Shown in pieces: positions 1 to 13,363 of a stretch of 64,000 nt of DNA. Position 1 is the first letter of the stretch, and the number at the start of each line of letters is the position of its first letter. The position numbers and the translations under genes are program-made. The stretch is taken from positions 9,362,001-9,426,000 of the forward strand of contig CM034106.1 of the NCBI GenBank assembly GCA_019914945.1. The letters run 5' to 3'. Under the pieces are notes generated by a model. The model made no database searches, was not told the DNA's origin, and saw only the letters and a list, made by a program, of their open reading frames with translations. The DNA comes from Typha latifolia. Taxonomy: Eukaryota > Streptophyta > Magnoliopsida > Poales > Typhaceae.

Positions 1-507
1 AAGAAATCGCCTTTTAATTTGAGGTAAAAAAAATTTATTAAGAAAATCTCCCATCTGCAAGACAAAGGAATGGACGGTGGTAGTCTCCTCTCCACTAAGG
101 TGTCAAAATAAACTAACGGTTGGGATTCGACTCAGAGCTGAACTGAGTGAGTCTAAACTAATTTCTAAATTCTACTTAAATTTTGTTTCGAGTTTTGAGT
201 CAGAATCGAGCATCAGCTCGATAGACTCGACTTAAAAATATATTAGATAATGCTTGTGGCAGGCATACGTCCATATCAGTCTAACTATGTCTGTGGAAAA
301 TAAATACACGACAGTGCTGCACTACACTCTCCTCTAGCTATCTTACAGATCTTACACGGTTCCCCATGCATACGAATTAAAGCAGATCGTAAAAGCATTT
401 CCAAGATCTAACTTTATCCGAGCTAAATTAATTATAACCAATTTGAATTTTTGAAGACAAACCCCATGCATGCACCGCACCCACTCCTGACTCCTCCAAT
501 CCTCTCT
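1..507. other. Intergenic, AT-rich
   Basis: No gene seen. Positions 98-240 hold a degenerate segment beginning GTGTCAAAATAA and containing CAGCTCGA/GACTCGA words. It resembles the ends of the inverted-repeat element at 34669-35626 and may be a fragment of the same family. The right part is the promoter of the defensin gene. Confidence 0.5.
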
Positions 508-517
508 CTATATATAC
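508..517 (+). promoter_or_regulatory. TATA box of the defensin gene
   Basis: A TATATATAC element lies about 45 bp upstream of the ATG at 561, in a CT-rich context. This spacing fits a short plant leader. Confidence 0.6.
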
Positions 518-560
518 AACCCCAACACTAGCTCACTACTGCACCTTCCCAGGACCTACC

Positions 561-899
561 ATGGAGAAATCTCGTGGAATTATGGCTCCTGCCATCCTCT
601 TCTGCTTGTTCCTTCTCGTGGCCTCAGGTAAATCAACTCCTCTTTCTTCATCTTCTTTCTTCTAACAAGTCTTTTTTTTTTGACAATGGAGTAATAGTTT
701 GGCTATTTTGCTTGTAAATGAAGAGATGGGAACGATGACGGTGGAGGCGAGGCATTGCGAGTCCCAGAGCCACAAGTTTAAGGGCATGTGCTTGAGCGAG
801 AACAACTGCGCCAATGTCTGCCACACCGAGGGATTCCCAGATGGGACTTGCAAGACTCAGGGGATACATCGCCGTTGCTTCTGCAGGAGGGTGTGCTAA
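561..899 (+). CDS. Plant defensin (gamma-thionin), secreted
   Basis: Two exons, 561-627 and 724-899, joined phase 1 (CAG|GTAAAT ... GAAG|AG), give about 80 residues. Exon 1 encodes a hydrophobic signal peptide. Exon 2 encodes the mature peptide starting near [14 protein letters not shown]. Eight cysteines are spaced C-x10-C-x5-C-x3-C-x9-C-x8-C-x-C-x3-C, the cysteine-stabilised alpha-beta fold of plant defensins. The single intron inside the signal-peptide region is the usual gene structure of the family. The family is secreted and usually antifungal or stress-related; the target here cannot be told. The C5-C6 loop is two residues longer than the common six. An AATAAA polyadenylation signal is at 1056-1061. 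Confidence 0.93.
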
Positions 900-3800
900 T
901 TAGGAAGACGTTATCTTTCTCTCTATCTCTCAGGAGCATTTCGTCGAACGGTTGGAGAGATGATCTAGTTCGTAGTTTGCTGCTTCGTTTAGTTGTGGTA
1001 GTCTTCTGTGGTCAATGTATGGAAGCTGCATCTATCTATCTGCCTACGTGGCTCGAATAAATGTATGCTAGATTTGTTGCTTATGTTCCATGGGATGTTG
1101 GATTTAATAAATAGTTACACAAATAAGATGCCGAAAGTTGGAAAGATTATTTAAATTACGCCCTTTGGTTCTGCCTATAATTAAATTACTGGACTTCTAT
1201 TTGTGTAACTTTGAATTTAGACTAATATAAAATTATTAACTTTTCTATTTAAACTTAATAAATTATAAATTAGCATTAAAAATCTCATTGTTAGTATATA
1301 CAAATCTTCTACCTATACTTTTAAGATAATTAAAATTAAAATACGGTAAGTAAATTTAATAGAAACAGATGAGAAATTATGATTTAATTTTAATATTTTA
1401 AAGTAGGAAAATTTTCCCTAATAATTTTTTTTTGTACTTTCTCTATAAAATTTGGTAGAAAAATTTAATAGTTCACAGAAGTCTAAGCCGGAAGAATTTA
1501 CCCTCATCTCTTACGATATTCGAGAGAAAAAGTTTGTGAAATTATAATCTAAATTTATGTTTTTGTTTGGCCTGATTTTATCTTATTCTCCTATATTATG
1601 TTTAACGTTAATACCTATTCCAGTTTGGTTTAACTAAGGGGCTATTTGGTCGTATTAATAGTTACAATCAAATACTTATAAATATAATTTCAAAATAGTT
1701 TATAAAATACAACAACTAAATATTTATTTACCAAATACATTATTATAAAATATAATGAACTAAACATGTGTTTAATAAATACAGTATTATAAAATACAAT
1801 CAACTAAATAATTTATTTATTTTTCTAGATACATTATTTAATGAAATATGTACTTCTTAATGTATATGTATTTCTAAATACAAAATCCTAAAAAACCGCT
1901 AAATTGCAATCTTCTAATCAGATCACTGTCACAGAATTATAGTCTGATTTGATAATTTCTGTTAGGGATAATTTTATCATTTGCATAATTTAATTTAAAT
2001 GAAAAATCTAATCATTGTAATTTGATTTGAACCACATAAATTTCCGTTCTTAATTTTGTTAAATTATAATCAGACCAAATAATAGGAGAGTAAAATTTGC
2101 TCTCGTTTCATCTCTTAATAGACGAAGAAGACTTCTGAATAATTAAGGAGAAGCTTTGAACTGAACGGGAAGACTGACTACCTATCAGTGAGCGCAAGCT
2201 TCTATTGAAGGTCTTTAATTTTAATTTAAGGAGATCGCGACAAACAAGACAGAATAAGAATGAAAGAGATTACTGCTTGTTGATTGCTCACTTGACTTGA
2301 AGATAGGCAAAGATTTATCCTTGTTCCTACTCCTCTTGCTTAGTTTCGAGGACGGAGGTCGTTGGTAGGTAATAGTATGCACAAGCACTTGATCGGAGAG
2401 GGCTGACGCTTCTACTCCTCCGAGAAGGAGCCGTCCTTGTCAAAAGTACGAAGATTTTTTGACACAAGCCTTATACTTTGCTATATTAAGCAGAATCATA
2501 GATAAAGCAATACATCAAGCTCGAGGGCACTAAGAAAATATATAATAAAGAACATCCCTAGAAGTTTTACCGACATAGTGAGTCTCAATTCAGAGAAAAA
2601 AAATAGCAAAGAGAAATAGAGAAAAAAAAAATATTAGATACATCCCACTATCGCCGGTGGAGATGAGAGGAAATGTCTACACCCCTCCTTACTCCTTGAC
2701 ATAGCTAAAGATAGATATGATTATTAAACCCAACCCCCCCCAAACCAGGCTTGAACCCCACTTGGTTTTAATCGGGCTAAACTTGACCCTAACCTGATTT
2801 AAGCCCGGCTTGACCCGAGAACAAGATGGTAGTGGGCAGCATGGGCTAAGCCTTTGCCCGCCTAGCCCGGCCTAAAAGTCTGATCCACTACTCTTATCTA
2901 TGACCCAATCTATAATGCATGCATATTTCTATAACTTTTTTAATTCCATATTGAATATTTAGTAAACTATATATCAATATATAAGTATGTTCTTATGAAA
3001 AATAACTAAAATATATTCATATAAATCCCTTAAACTTGACCCAATAAAATTTAATATTTTTTATATTTAACTCATTATGTTAGAGTAATTATACCCAATT
3101 CAAATCCAATATCTAATGCGTTAGTGGACGGTAACGGGCTAGAATATTCTAGCTTGGCCTAAGTGATTGGTGGGTCGAACTGTGAGTAACTATTTAAGTT
3201 CGATTGGCCTAAAAAGCAAGCTCGAATTCGGCCCAACCTATCTAATAATCACGTCTAGCTAGGGATCACAATGTAAAGAAGTTCTATCCTATTAGACTTC
3301 CGGCTCACCACCACCTCCGGCTAGAGATGAGCAAAGGAGAGTGAGAAAAAGATGTGAGCCCAAGCCTCACACCCCGCCGGTGACCAAAGAGGTCGTCTCT
3401 CGTGCTGAAAGGGAGAAGGGGGAGACTCGACGACGACAGGCTACCCGCCGTGAAATAGAAGAACAAAAAATAACCCTAGCAGAGGAAGAGACAAAGTCAT
3501 CTCTGTTACTCTTGCATTGGTACTTTATAAAAAAACACTTGCACCAAAATGGAGCTTAACTATATATGTCACTATACACAAGATCCTCTCCATGTGTATC
3601 TTTCTGTGAGACAGTGACAGCCGATAACAAGCTGCCAAAAACTAGGATTATAAGATCTACCGACCTAAGTTGGACCAATAAAAAAGCCTCAAGAAAGAAC
3701 TTCAAATCACTCGCATTGGCACAATTAGGCATGCTTCCAAGTTCCAATTTCATTCAAACTACATTCAAAGCCTGTGAACTCTATGGTCATCCTACCAAAA

Positions 3801-4570
3801 CGAGCACAAGAAATTATAGGCTTATGCTACTTGTCCTCCAAGTGTACGAAATTGCTCAAGCGGCCGCCCTCTACTTGTTCGATAAAATTTCTCAGAGTCT
3901 CAGAAACAGAATCAATCACAGCACATCTATACAAATTAACATTAATTCGCCATTTATAAGCACCTAGACTAATCTATATTTGTCCTATCTGTCTCTGTAA
4001 TCACACTAACCAAAGCCGTTAGTACCTCGGAGCATATCTGAAGATCAGGTCACCACCAAAAGAAAAGATAAAGTAGAATCTTCTCGTCTCGCTCAGTTGT
4101 TGGCTTCCACTTGACTTCCATTCAGACATTAGGTAATGCACTTTAGTTCAGTTCTAGATGAGCGCATGTGATAGATAAGGTGTCGACATTCGCTTGCAGC
4201 CGAAATTGACTTTTGTGCGTCTACATCTTCACATGATTTACTTTTAGTCTTTGCAGAATTTTGTTTAAGCTGAACATGGACTGTCCAAAAAGCAACAACA
4301 ACAATGTGAGATTTACTTCATATTACTGTTGAAACTGATGCTGAGGATATATTAACCGTTCTCAATGGTAGTGAGAGACGTGAGTGAGTCTATTAAATTT
4401 AGACATTTGACTTGGGTTGACCCCAAATAATATTTCGTAACTTTGGCTAACTTTTCAACAACAAAGAAACGTGCAATATATGCTGGAAGTACTACTAACA
4501 GTATAAAGGAAGGCCACTCTTATTTGTGAAATAAGCCGAATGAAGTATAGTTTTCTTAACCCATGCTAAG
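900..4570. other. Intergenic with degenerate repeats
   Basis: AT-rich spacer. It contains the defensin 3' UTR (to about 1100), runs of TATAAAATACAA-like words at 1690-1830, a possible inverted-repeat element at 2704-3262, and open frames at 3341-3967 that match no family I know. The minus-strand frame near 3556-3753 looks like transposon-derived filler, with no start context or splice structure. Confidence 0.5.
2704..3262. mobile_element. Possible non-autonomous DNA transposon (degenerate)
   Basis: The ends look inverted: CTAAAGATAGATATGATTAT on the left and CTAGCTAGACGTGATTATTA when the right end is read on the other strand, sharing GATTATTA. The interior is rich in GGGCTAAGCC/GCCCGGC words, as in non-autonomous hAT-like elements. 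No transposase and no clear target-site duplication were found. Confidence 0.3.
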
Positions 4571-4580
4571 TTTATAAATT
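4571..4580 (+). promoter_or_regulatory. TATA box of the GA 2-oxidase gene
   Basis: TTTATAAATT lies about 85 bp upstream of the ATG at 4661. An out-of-frame ATG at 4602 falls close to the expected transcription start, so whether it is in the leader is unclear. Confidence 0.5.
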
Positions 4581-4660
4581 AAACCTCTCCAGTCTCCACC
4601 CATGAAGAACTTGGCTCTAAATTCACACTCTTGTTTACGTACTGTAACTTATTCGCACCA

Positions 4661-6011
4661 ATGCCAGCGTCGAATAGCTTATCCGACCCACCCTTGGCAA
4701 AGAGCTACCGAGCATTGCTTACACCACTAAGCTCCCATGAGCGAGGTGGCGAAGTGCCACAAGAATGTGAGCTTCCATTGATAGACTTAAGCCATCTAAG
4801 CAGTGGCAGTGCGGAGGAGAGGGGGGCATGTGTGGAGGAGATAGCCAAGGCTTCATCTGAGTGGGGATTCTTCCAAGTGGTGAACCATGGGATTAGCCTT
4901 CAGCTCTTGGAGGAGATGAGGAGAGAGCAAGTGAAACTCTTTGGCTTGCCATTTGAGAGGAAAGTTAGCTCCAAGCTCTTGAATGACTCCTACAGTTGGG
5001 GAACTGCGACGGCAATGGCGGCGAAGAACTTCTCATGGTCAGAGGCGTTTCATGTCCCTCTCGCAAAGATTTCTGATGAGGAATGTAGCTACGAAGAATT
5101 CACTTATCTGAGGTATACTACTTTGCTTGACCTATTAAACTATAGCTATTAAATCATTAGTCTTTCTACTTAACTTAAACTCTTTTTCTTTCTTTTAAAA
5201 TAAGAGTAATTAACGAGACAACTAACGAAACAGATGTATTTTAGAGATATTCATTAGTCAAGGAGCTAGGTTAAATATGTCAAAAGTTCGAGAGGTCAAT
5301 ATAGCTCATTTGAATTCAAGCATCAAATATTCAACTGAACTTTTTCTAGTTGTCACCAGGGACGTGATGGAGAAGCTTGCGGTGGCAATGTCTAAGGTTG
5401 CCCGGAAACTAGCAGAGGTGCTAGCCAAGAACTTGGGTTTCTCCGGCCATAGCTTCCCGGAGAACTGCAACGAGAAGACATGCTTCCTTCGGTTCAATCA
5501 CTACCCTCCGTGTCAACTCTCGCCGCAAACCTTCGGCCTCGTGCCGCACACCGACAGCGACTTCCTCACCGTCCTGCATCAGGATCAGGTTGGGGGACTG
5601 CAACTGATGAAGGACTCCAGATGGGTATCAGTCAAGCCCAATCCTGATGCTCTTATTGTCAACATAGGAGACCTCTTTCAGGTAAAAAAAAAAGAACAAT
5701 AGTTAAGAATAATAAACAAAGTAGAAAATTTTAGAGCAATGACATTTGATATGCAAGCGTTGGATCGAACCTTTGCACAGGCATGGAGCAACGGCATTTA
5801 CAAGAGCGCGGAGCACAAGGTGATGGCAAATGGGAAGAAGGAGAGGTACTCGATTGCCTATTTCCTCTGCCCATCGTATGACTCCACCATAGGGAGTTGG
5901 AAGAAACCATCTCTGTACAAGACCTTCACCTTTGGGGAATTCAGGAAGCAAGTGCAGGACGATGTGAAGAAAACTGGACAGAAGATAGGCCTCCCAAGAT
6001 TTCTTCTATAG
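4661..6011 (+). CDS. Gibberellin 2-beta-dioxygenase, C20 class (GA2ox8-like)
   Basis: Three exons (4661-5112, 5360-5681, 5781-6011) give about 334 residues, normal for 2-oxoglutarate/Fe(II) dioxygenases. The N-terminal DIOX_N domain includes SSEWGFFQVVNHGIS. The catalytic jelly roll has VPHTDSDFLT (Fe ligands H214 and D216), the third ligand H270 in SAEHKV, and the 2-oxoglutarate-binding R280/S282 in ERYSIAYF. The SYSWGTATA and LSWSEAFHVP-like block (here NFSWSEAFHVP) is typical of C20 GA 2-oxidases, which inactivate precursors such as GA12 and GA53. The start is the first in-frame ATG. A 42-codon frame beginning at 4602 overlaps it out of frame. The family is clear; the exact substrate class is inferred from recalled motifs. 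Confidence 0.87.
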
Positions 6012-8158
6012 AGAAAGGAAAATCTCCTATATTTTTTATAAAAAATCATGCCAAATACTGAAATAAAATTTTAGAATTCGAAAAATAGAATAGACTCTCT
6101 TATTTAAAACTCTTTATTCTATATTTTGGTTGGGATAATTTTTTCAGATAACTCTACGAAATGGCTAATTTGCTCTTGGTAAAATAAATTATATATAATT
6201 TTTTTACCTGTTTTTCTTTCTCCAAAAAAATAAAGAGTATTAAATATCTATTTATATTAAATTAGAGAAAAGCTAATAAAATTAATTGGATTATTTCTAT
6301 CCGTTATTTCAAATATCACGTTCAAACACTATCTTATCTCAACGTTTTATTCCAACACGAATCCTTTTCTTTTTGCAATCAAACACTAAATTAAAACTGG
6401 GATAAAGCAAAAAAAAAAAATGTACTTCAAAATAAATCATCATTTTATCCCAATTTTAATTCTGCCTTATTCTACAACCAAAAGAGGGAGTGAAAGACAC
6501 AAGAGCTGTATATTTGCTATTTACCTCTCTCTCTATTCTATGTATATACCTATATGAAAATTTTAATGAGCAATTTACGGTTTGCACCTTGTGGTTTAGC
6601 TAGATTTCAACTTACTACTATGTACTTTAAATTTAGTACTAAAACTTTTATCCAAAAATTAAGTACAAAATTTTAGAATTAGCTTCGGCTATTAGCGCTA
6701 GAATCTCACTACACAGACAAGTTGCTAAATGACAAAATAATCTCTATCCTTTTCAAATTAATCAAACTGTATATTTTTAGAGTAACAAAGTCTTTTTTAC
6801 ATTCTCATTAACTGCTAATTAATAGTTGCTACCAAAATTAATAAATAGTCTAACATACCAAATACCATCCATCAAATCATCACATAACCTTAATGCTAAA
6901 CCACTGAGAAAGGCTTAATTATATTTATACCCTGAATTATTATCATTTTTTATATATTTCTTAAACATATTTTTTACCACTTAGATGTTCTAACCTAAAG
7001 AAAATTCTTAGATAATAAAATATTTAAAATATTTAATCATGCATAAAGGAAAAGTAGGAAAAGACTAGACATTCATATTGACTTGCTAGAAATGGAACAA
7101 TAGAGTATAGTAACAGGTATAGGAACAATGACTCTTTAGAGTAACATGAACGCACGACGCATTCAAGCATGTCAGCATGTGGCATCGTTTACGTTGACCA
7201 ACCCGACTTTTTATTAATTCTTTCATTGCTCTTCCTGCCGACTTTCTTTTACTACTTCCAGAACCTTCACTGACCTACATGGATCTCATCCCACCAATCA
7301 CGAAACGCTTATTCTGGACTATCCCCAAGTGAATTGAAGTTCAAACAAAATTTCGATTTAAATCGGGCTAAATCACACTTAGCCTCCTCCGTCTACTTTG
7401 ATTGACCCATTATTACTTCGACTCTTTTACTATACAAATGTATACAAAATCTTTAGATTTTTTAAAATTTATAATTAAATTAATCTATTATTTTCAAATA
7501 GACTAAATTACTGTTGCAAAATAAATTAAAAATAATAATTTTTAGATAATGTTACCCGTATCTCCTGCCTTATCATCTTTTTTTCACAAGCTCTAAATTT
7601 TTTTCATCATATTTCTCTATCCTATCTTTTCTTACGTGCACCAAATCAATTTCACTTGAATATGTGTTTTGCCATTAGATATTAGAGTTGTTGTTAGAAT
7701 CTCCAAATAATATTATCTAAGGGTAAATAGATAATTTAATTTTTCACAAATAAAATCTAATATTTTCTCCAACTATAGGGAATAGAAAGTGGTTATAGTT
7801 TTTCAAAAGTGTAAGAGTATAAGTATGACGTTATAGTATAAGGGGGTAAAATAATACTAGGTCCAAATATAAGGATAAAATATAATAGAGCCTAATAAAT
7901 ATACACTCAGAAAACTCGAAGGGGACCTCTTCAGCTAGTTTTATAGAAAGATAGGGTTCTCTTTGCAAAGAGCGGAAAAAAAAGGTGTTATATGCAAACA
8001 TATCTCTTAAATTCAAATCCTTCGTCTGGGTAATTTTCGGTAACCATCTCGACTCTCTCGCGCCGCTCCTCTTTATTCCTTCAGTTTAATTCCCTCGAGA
8101 GGACGGTGACTCATCTCTCCTCTCGTCTCCTCCCAGGTCGTTTTCGGGATCCGATTCG
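6012..8158. other. Intergenic
   Basis: AT-rich. It holds the GA2ox 3' UTR and the promoter of the Lunapark-type gene. No gene supported; the open frames here lack splice or family support. Confidence 0.5.
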
Positions 8159-8244
8159 ATGTCGATTTCGCCTTTTCCTCGTCGTTGTGAACCCTAATCG
8201 ATCGGATCTATTCCTCCGCTCGTGGTGTTCCTCGAGCTCGCGAG

Positions 8245-11200
8245 ATGGCGGAGGACGCCGGTGGTACGGCGGCCCCGGTGAAGTCGGCCCCGGAGAAGAA
8301 GCGGAGGAGAGGGATCTTGTCGCGGATATGGAGGTCTTTGTTGGGAGGTAGCGGTGAGGATTACGAGAAGCGGCTGCAGTATCTGTCGAAAGAGGAGGCC
8401 TCGGTCCATGCGAGGATGAAGTGGAGGGCGAATACCTCGAGGAGGATTGTTAGGAATCTCATCGTTCTATCCGTGATGGCGGAGGTGCGTTTCTTGCCGA
8501 TATATATATATATATAATCTGCGGTCGGGATTATGGAGTAATTTTTTAGGCGATTTAATCATCTATTGACATCTTTAAATATAGCTTGTAAAGTTTGTGA
8601 AATTATATTGTCTTTGTGAACTTCTTCGTGGAGAGTAACTGTGTGGCGAGTTCAAATGTATTTATAAGAAAATTTATCAAATTTGAAGCTGGTCAATGAT
8701 CTTTAGGATACCTACTGTTTTTCCTTGTGAGCTTCTCTCTTATCTTATCCTCTTTGTTCATTTATGAACTCGTACTTAGCCATTTATAGATTTATCTTCT
8801 TTTATTTTTTCCATTCCTGAAAATTCATGCTAGAGCTCAGTTGCAGTCCTTGAGGATTTTCTTGATTTAGTTCAAACTAGGAAGAAGCACAAAACCGTTG
8901 TAGGTGTTGATTTTTTTTTTTAATACATTTGACTTTTTAGGTTTTTAGCTAATCATCAACTTAGACTTAATCTCGGCAATTCGAAATTTTAGACAAATGA
9001 GGAGCTGCAATTGCATCTGATGCTTGCCCCTGGTGCCGGGGCCCAAAAGCATCAGAGGCAATTGCATCTCCACAGGCTAGCAGATGCAACAAATGCTAGC
9101 AGCTATTTAGTATGGATTGAAAGAAGACAAGGTAAACGGTGCAGGGAAGATAAGGAATCTGAAAAGTGAATGAAAAAGAAAGGAAATTTACTGTAGCTTC
9201 TAAGCTGTTGGTTGTTCCCGGCTGTAATAACTAGGCTTTTTGGGATGAGGGTTTCCTTTATTGAAAGTTATCATTTTCTCTCTAGTGAGGCTCTTTGCAT
9301 GTAGAGAGGAAATATGGAGAGTTGCTTCTGGAAAAATATGGGCCTAAACTATGACTGAGAGTGTGGGGAGCCATACCTGACAACCATCTTTATAGATTTT
9401 TTAGCAAGCCCCACTTTAGTTTTTCTCTTTTTATAATTGCTAGCCGTGAGCCCCTGATGCACCTTCGCTGCTTCGACATGCTCATATGGCGTGGTGAAGG
9501 CTAGGTGATAATGATGAATTTTCATTTTAGTGAACTTAGGAAGCCAAGATTTGGCCATTCTTCTGGAAATGAATATGCTGACCATCTTTGGCTTGCAAAA
9601 CATTTCATTATATTATCTTGCTTCTAGGATTGGAGACACTGTATTTTACGTATTCATATAATGGACATCTGGGTCTTTATAGAAGCATCTGTCAAATATT
9701 TAGCTTTGATCTGGTACTAGCATTTGGAGCATAGATTGATAAGCTATCAGAATATGAAATTTAAATAATTTTGACAGCTTTTGTTCTGTATCATGCCTAG
9801 TTATTTGTAATGAATTCAAATACGTTGAAATAGGCTTGCTAAATTTCCTGCCTGTTTTTGCTTGTTTGTAGATTCTCTTATGACTGCTTTTTTACCAAGA
9901 ATTTTTGGTGGCATTTATGTTTATGCAAATAGATACCTCTTGACTTTGAAAACACATACTTGGTTCTTATGGCTCTTGATTTTCACTAGGCAGTAGCAGT
10001 TGTCTATGCTATCATGACTACAAGATCATTGGATCTGAGCTGGCAGATGAGGGCAGTTAGAGTTTTGCCTATGTTCATATTACCACCTTTATCTTATGTT
10101 ATCTATTCAACACTCATGAGCTTCACAAGGATGTGTAAATATCTCAAACTCTACATTCAAATAATTTAATTGTTGCTGTCGTCATGATACAAGGAACTCA
10201 TACGTGATTTGTATGATAGACTGATAGTATCAACTTATAGTTGATTGGATCATTTGGACTTCTATATGTAGTCGAGCGCAAGGACCAGAAGACGCTTGAA
10301 AGGTTGCGAGCGGAGAGAAAAGCCAAGATTGATGAACTTAAAGAGAGAACGAATTATTACACTACACAGCAGCTTATTCAAGTAAGCAGTTAATAAGTGC
10401 ATAGATATTCCTGAGATCCTTGTGTCCTTGCATCGAACTGCCCCTTTCTATTCTCTAGTTAGTCTTTGCTTTGTTCAATTGCATACTTATTTGGCTTACC
10501 TCTGGTTCAGAAATATGACCTTGATCCAGCTGCAAAAGCTGCAGCAACTGCTGTTCTAGCATCTAAATTAGGGGCTGATTCTGGCTTGAAAGTTTATGTT
10601 GGAGATGAAACCAGTAGCAATACAACAGTGGTGAAAAACAATGATACTCAGATGGGGCAGTCAAATGGGTTGAGAAATAGGAGACAAGCTCACGCAATAA
10701 GCAGTAGCACTGTGAGCACTGCAGTTCCTCAGATCGCCAATGCATCATCCAATGAATCAATGGGTGATGGCCAAGAAGCTGCTGGCCCAAGTAATGAGGG
10801 AGTTGAGCATTATAGAGGCTCAGTCACTAATAATGGATGGATTGCCCGTATAGCTGCCTTGCTTGTTGGTGAGGATCCATCACAGTGCTACGCACTCATA
10901 TGTGGCACTTGCCACATGCATAATGGTGCGTCAAATTGTTCTGATGCTTTGTCATTAATTACTAAACCATTTGCAGCAGCATTTCATTCGATAATTGAAT
11001 ATTTGCAGGGCTCGCCAGGAAAGAAGATTTTCCATACATAACGTATTACTGTCCTCATTGTCATGCGCTGAACACATCAAAGCCATCTGGAGAGCGAGAC
11101 TCAGGTGTCAGCCCTGGCAAGGCAATTCCACTTGCTCTAGTCAATGAAAATTATCCTTCAGATGCTGTAACAGAGAATGAAGTGAGCACCGCGTCTGTCC

Positions 11201-11247
11201 AAGAGTTGGGCCAGAGAGATGAGAAACTCGACAAGCCGGCTAGTTGA
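8245..11247 (+). CDS. Lunapark-like ER membrane protein
   Basis: Five exons (8245-8484, 9990-10134, 10272-10381, 10511-10925, 11009-11247) give about 382 residues. The N-terminus is basic (EKKRRRG) and is followed by GEDYEKRLQYLSKEEASVHA. Two membrane segments come next (roughly residues 70-90, ending AIMTTRSL, and 100-125, RVLPMFILPPLSYVIYSTL). After these is a charged coiled region, ERKDQKTLERLRAERKAK. The C-terminal Lunapark zinc ribbon has C296-x2-C299 and C318-x2-C321 (ICGTC...YYCPHC). Lunapark proteins localise to three-way junctions of ER tubules; plant homologues also affect ROOT HAIR DEFECTIVE3 stability. The tail after the zinc ribbon is low-conservation and acidic. A 12-codon upstream frame lies in the leader at 8159-8197. 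All splice sites are GT..AG and in frame. Confidence 0.93.
8485..9989 (+). other. Intron 1 of the Lunapark-like gene
   Basis: A 1.5 kb intron with ordinary AT-rich sequence and a short (TA)n run near 8500. An inverted word pair, CTGCAATTGCATCTGATGCT and AGCATCAGAGGCAATTGCA, lies at about 9005-9067 and could form a hairpin. No nested gene was seen; the minus-strand frame at 9349-9603 has no support. Confidence 0.5.
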
Positions 11248-12863
11248 GGCTGACAGCACTTCCAACTTTTTCCTTCTTGCGTTCGCATTCTCTACGAAAA
11301 GAATGGAAAGAGCTTCGATGTTGTATTGTTGTAAATTTTTTACTTTTTACTAGATATTTATCTACCAGCAGACAGTTTAAGCTACTAGATGTCACAGGTA
11401 GTTCTGAGCTTCCGTTATGTGAGTTGAAGAAAAATGATTACATTGCTTGCTTCTGTACTATGTGATGCATAGATTATGTGAATCAACAGTCACTATGAAC
11501 AATGCAATGTGGCAGGAAAAGTAGAACAGGAATTAAACTCAATAAATTCTTTCTAGCAAAGATGGAAGTCTGGTATCAAATTAAGTCGCATGGTCTACTT
11601 CTCTCTTGCCTTCATATTATTGTATGAGCTCTACAGTCAATGGCACAGCCAATAAAAGCTCCAACTATGTTAGTTTGGTGCCCCCATATTGTAAGGACTC
11701 ACTTTCCACTCTTTTGAAACATGAGAGGAGAAAATTCATCTGCTGTTAAGGTATGGACATGTATGTATGGTAATGATTGGCTATGTCTTTTAAAGTATTT
11801 ATGCTGTGCATGCATACATTACCATGCGTGGTAATGTGAGGGATTAGACTAATCAAATGAACTAGATCTCAAAAGGACAGCACTTCGACAAATCTACATC
11901 TATATCTTATGTAGCAAAAATGTCAGCTAAGTTATTAGTTGACTCTTGAACATAGTAAATGCTAGAGATTTACTCAAATCTTCACACATGAACTTTACAC
12001 ATTCTGACCAAGTGATTGGCCACATGGTTCTCCTCACTCATACACATGGGAATAGAAAGTGAACATGGAGTGATGTTAATCCGATTTGAAAAGAGAAAAA
12101 AAAAAAACCCCATCTTGCAAGAAGTAGAAATAAAACAATCCCCACCACAACTACACACAAAAAAGAGAGTCAGAAATTCTAATAAAAAAATTGTGAGATT
12201 GAGAATGATGAACCAGAGCTCACCACTTTGCACGACCAATATTTCCATCTTATTGTTTATCTTATCTTGTATATATCCAAGTTAGATGAAGTTAAAAACC
12301 AAAGAGACGTAGGATGTCACTAAGATGACATTCATGAATATTTTGGATATTTTTAGTCTACTTTCCCAAGTTTAAGAGAATTTTTTTAGAGCAAATTTTA
12401 GTTTACTCCACATTATTTAGCTCAATTTTAATATACTCTTATACTTTAAACTTCAAGCATTTAACTCTTCCTCGTCCACACCAAGTTGCAATTGTTATGA
12501 TTCTTTTTTTGTTAGCAAATTACTAAATAACTAAATTATTCTTATTATTTTTAAATTAGATTATATTTATGCAAAAGCGATTAATTTGTTTTTATATTTC
12601 TATTACTATAATTTGGTGTGAAAATTGGACCAAACTTAAGAGGGTAAATTGTAATTTATCCGAAATACTACTAGAACAGAGATATTTATTTGAAAGGGGA
12701 ATCACTTCCATAGATCTCTTAAACTATTAAGATTGCACTAATTTACTCTCTTATTACCAACAGTATATATATATACGTCGACTATGCTAACACATCTGTA
12801 ATAGTTTCTATACTCATTGTAAATATAATTTATATTTGAAAATTACTCGGGAAATTCTGCAAC

Positions 12864-12870
<7 letters not shown>

Positions 12871-12897
<27 letters not shown>
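12871..12897. repeat. (AT)n microsatellite
   Basis: About 13 uninterrupted AT units. Confidence 0.9.
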
Positions 12898-12902
<5 letters not shown>

Positions 12903-13253
12903 CCTCGATTGCTGCTGGATACGACGCCATTATCTCCGGCGTGGTCATAAATTATGGTCGTCCAATCACAGATGATCAACCATCGGATGGACAACGAACC
13001 TTCATCAACGGCTCAGAAGCACCCCAGAGGATAACGTCAACTAGCTACTAGTACCATAACACTGGCAGAGCGATTTTCGTAAACTTTGAAGACCTAACTC
13101 TTGTTTTATTTTCTTTTAAAATTTGGAAAATTTTTTTAGAAAAGTGATAAATTAATAAATAGTGTCCGAATTTTAATTTTAATTTTACTTTTGTGATTAT
13201 CTATAATTTCTTAATTAAAACATAGAACGGAGAGGACCAAGAGAAACTTAGGG

Positions 13254-13363
13254 ATATTTATTTTATCTCTAAAAGAATATTTATCTTATCTCTAAAGAAT
13301 ATTTATCTTATCTCTAAAGTATATTTATCTTATCTCTAAGAAATATTTATCTTATCTCTAAAA
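13254..13363. repeat. Tandem repeat, ~22 bp x 5
   Basis: Five near-identical units of the form ATATTTATCTTATCTCTAAA. Each carries two TTATCT words, i.e. AGATAA GATA-type motifs on the minus strand. Confidence 0.8.

Noticed and set aside
3566..3967. 133-codon frame
   Set aside because: No ATG at the start, no recognisable domain, and located in repeat-like DNA.
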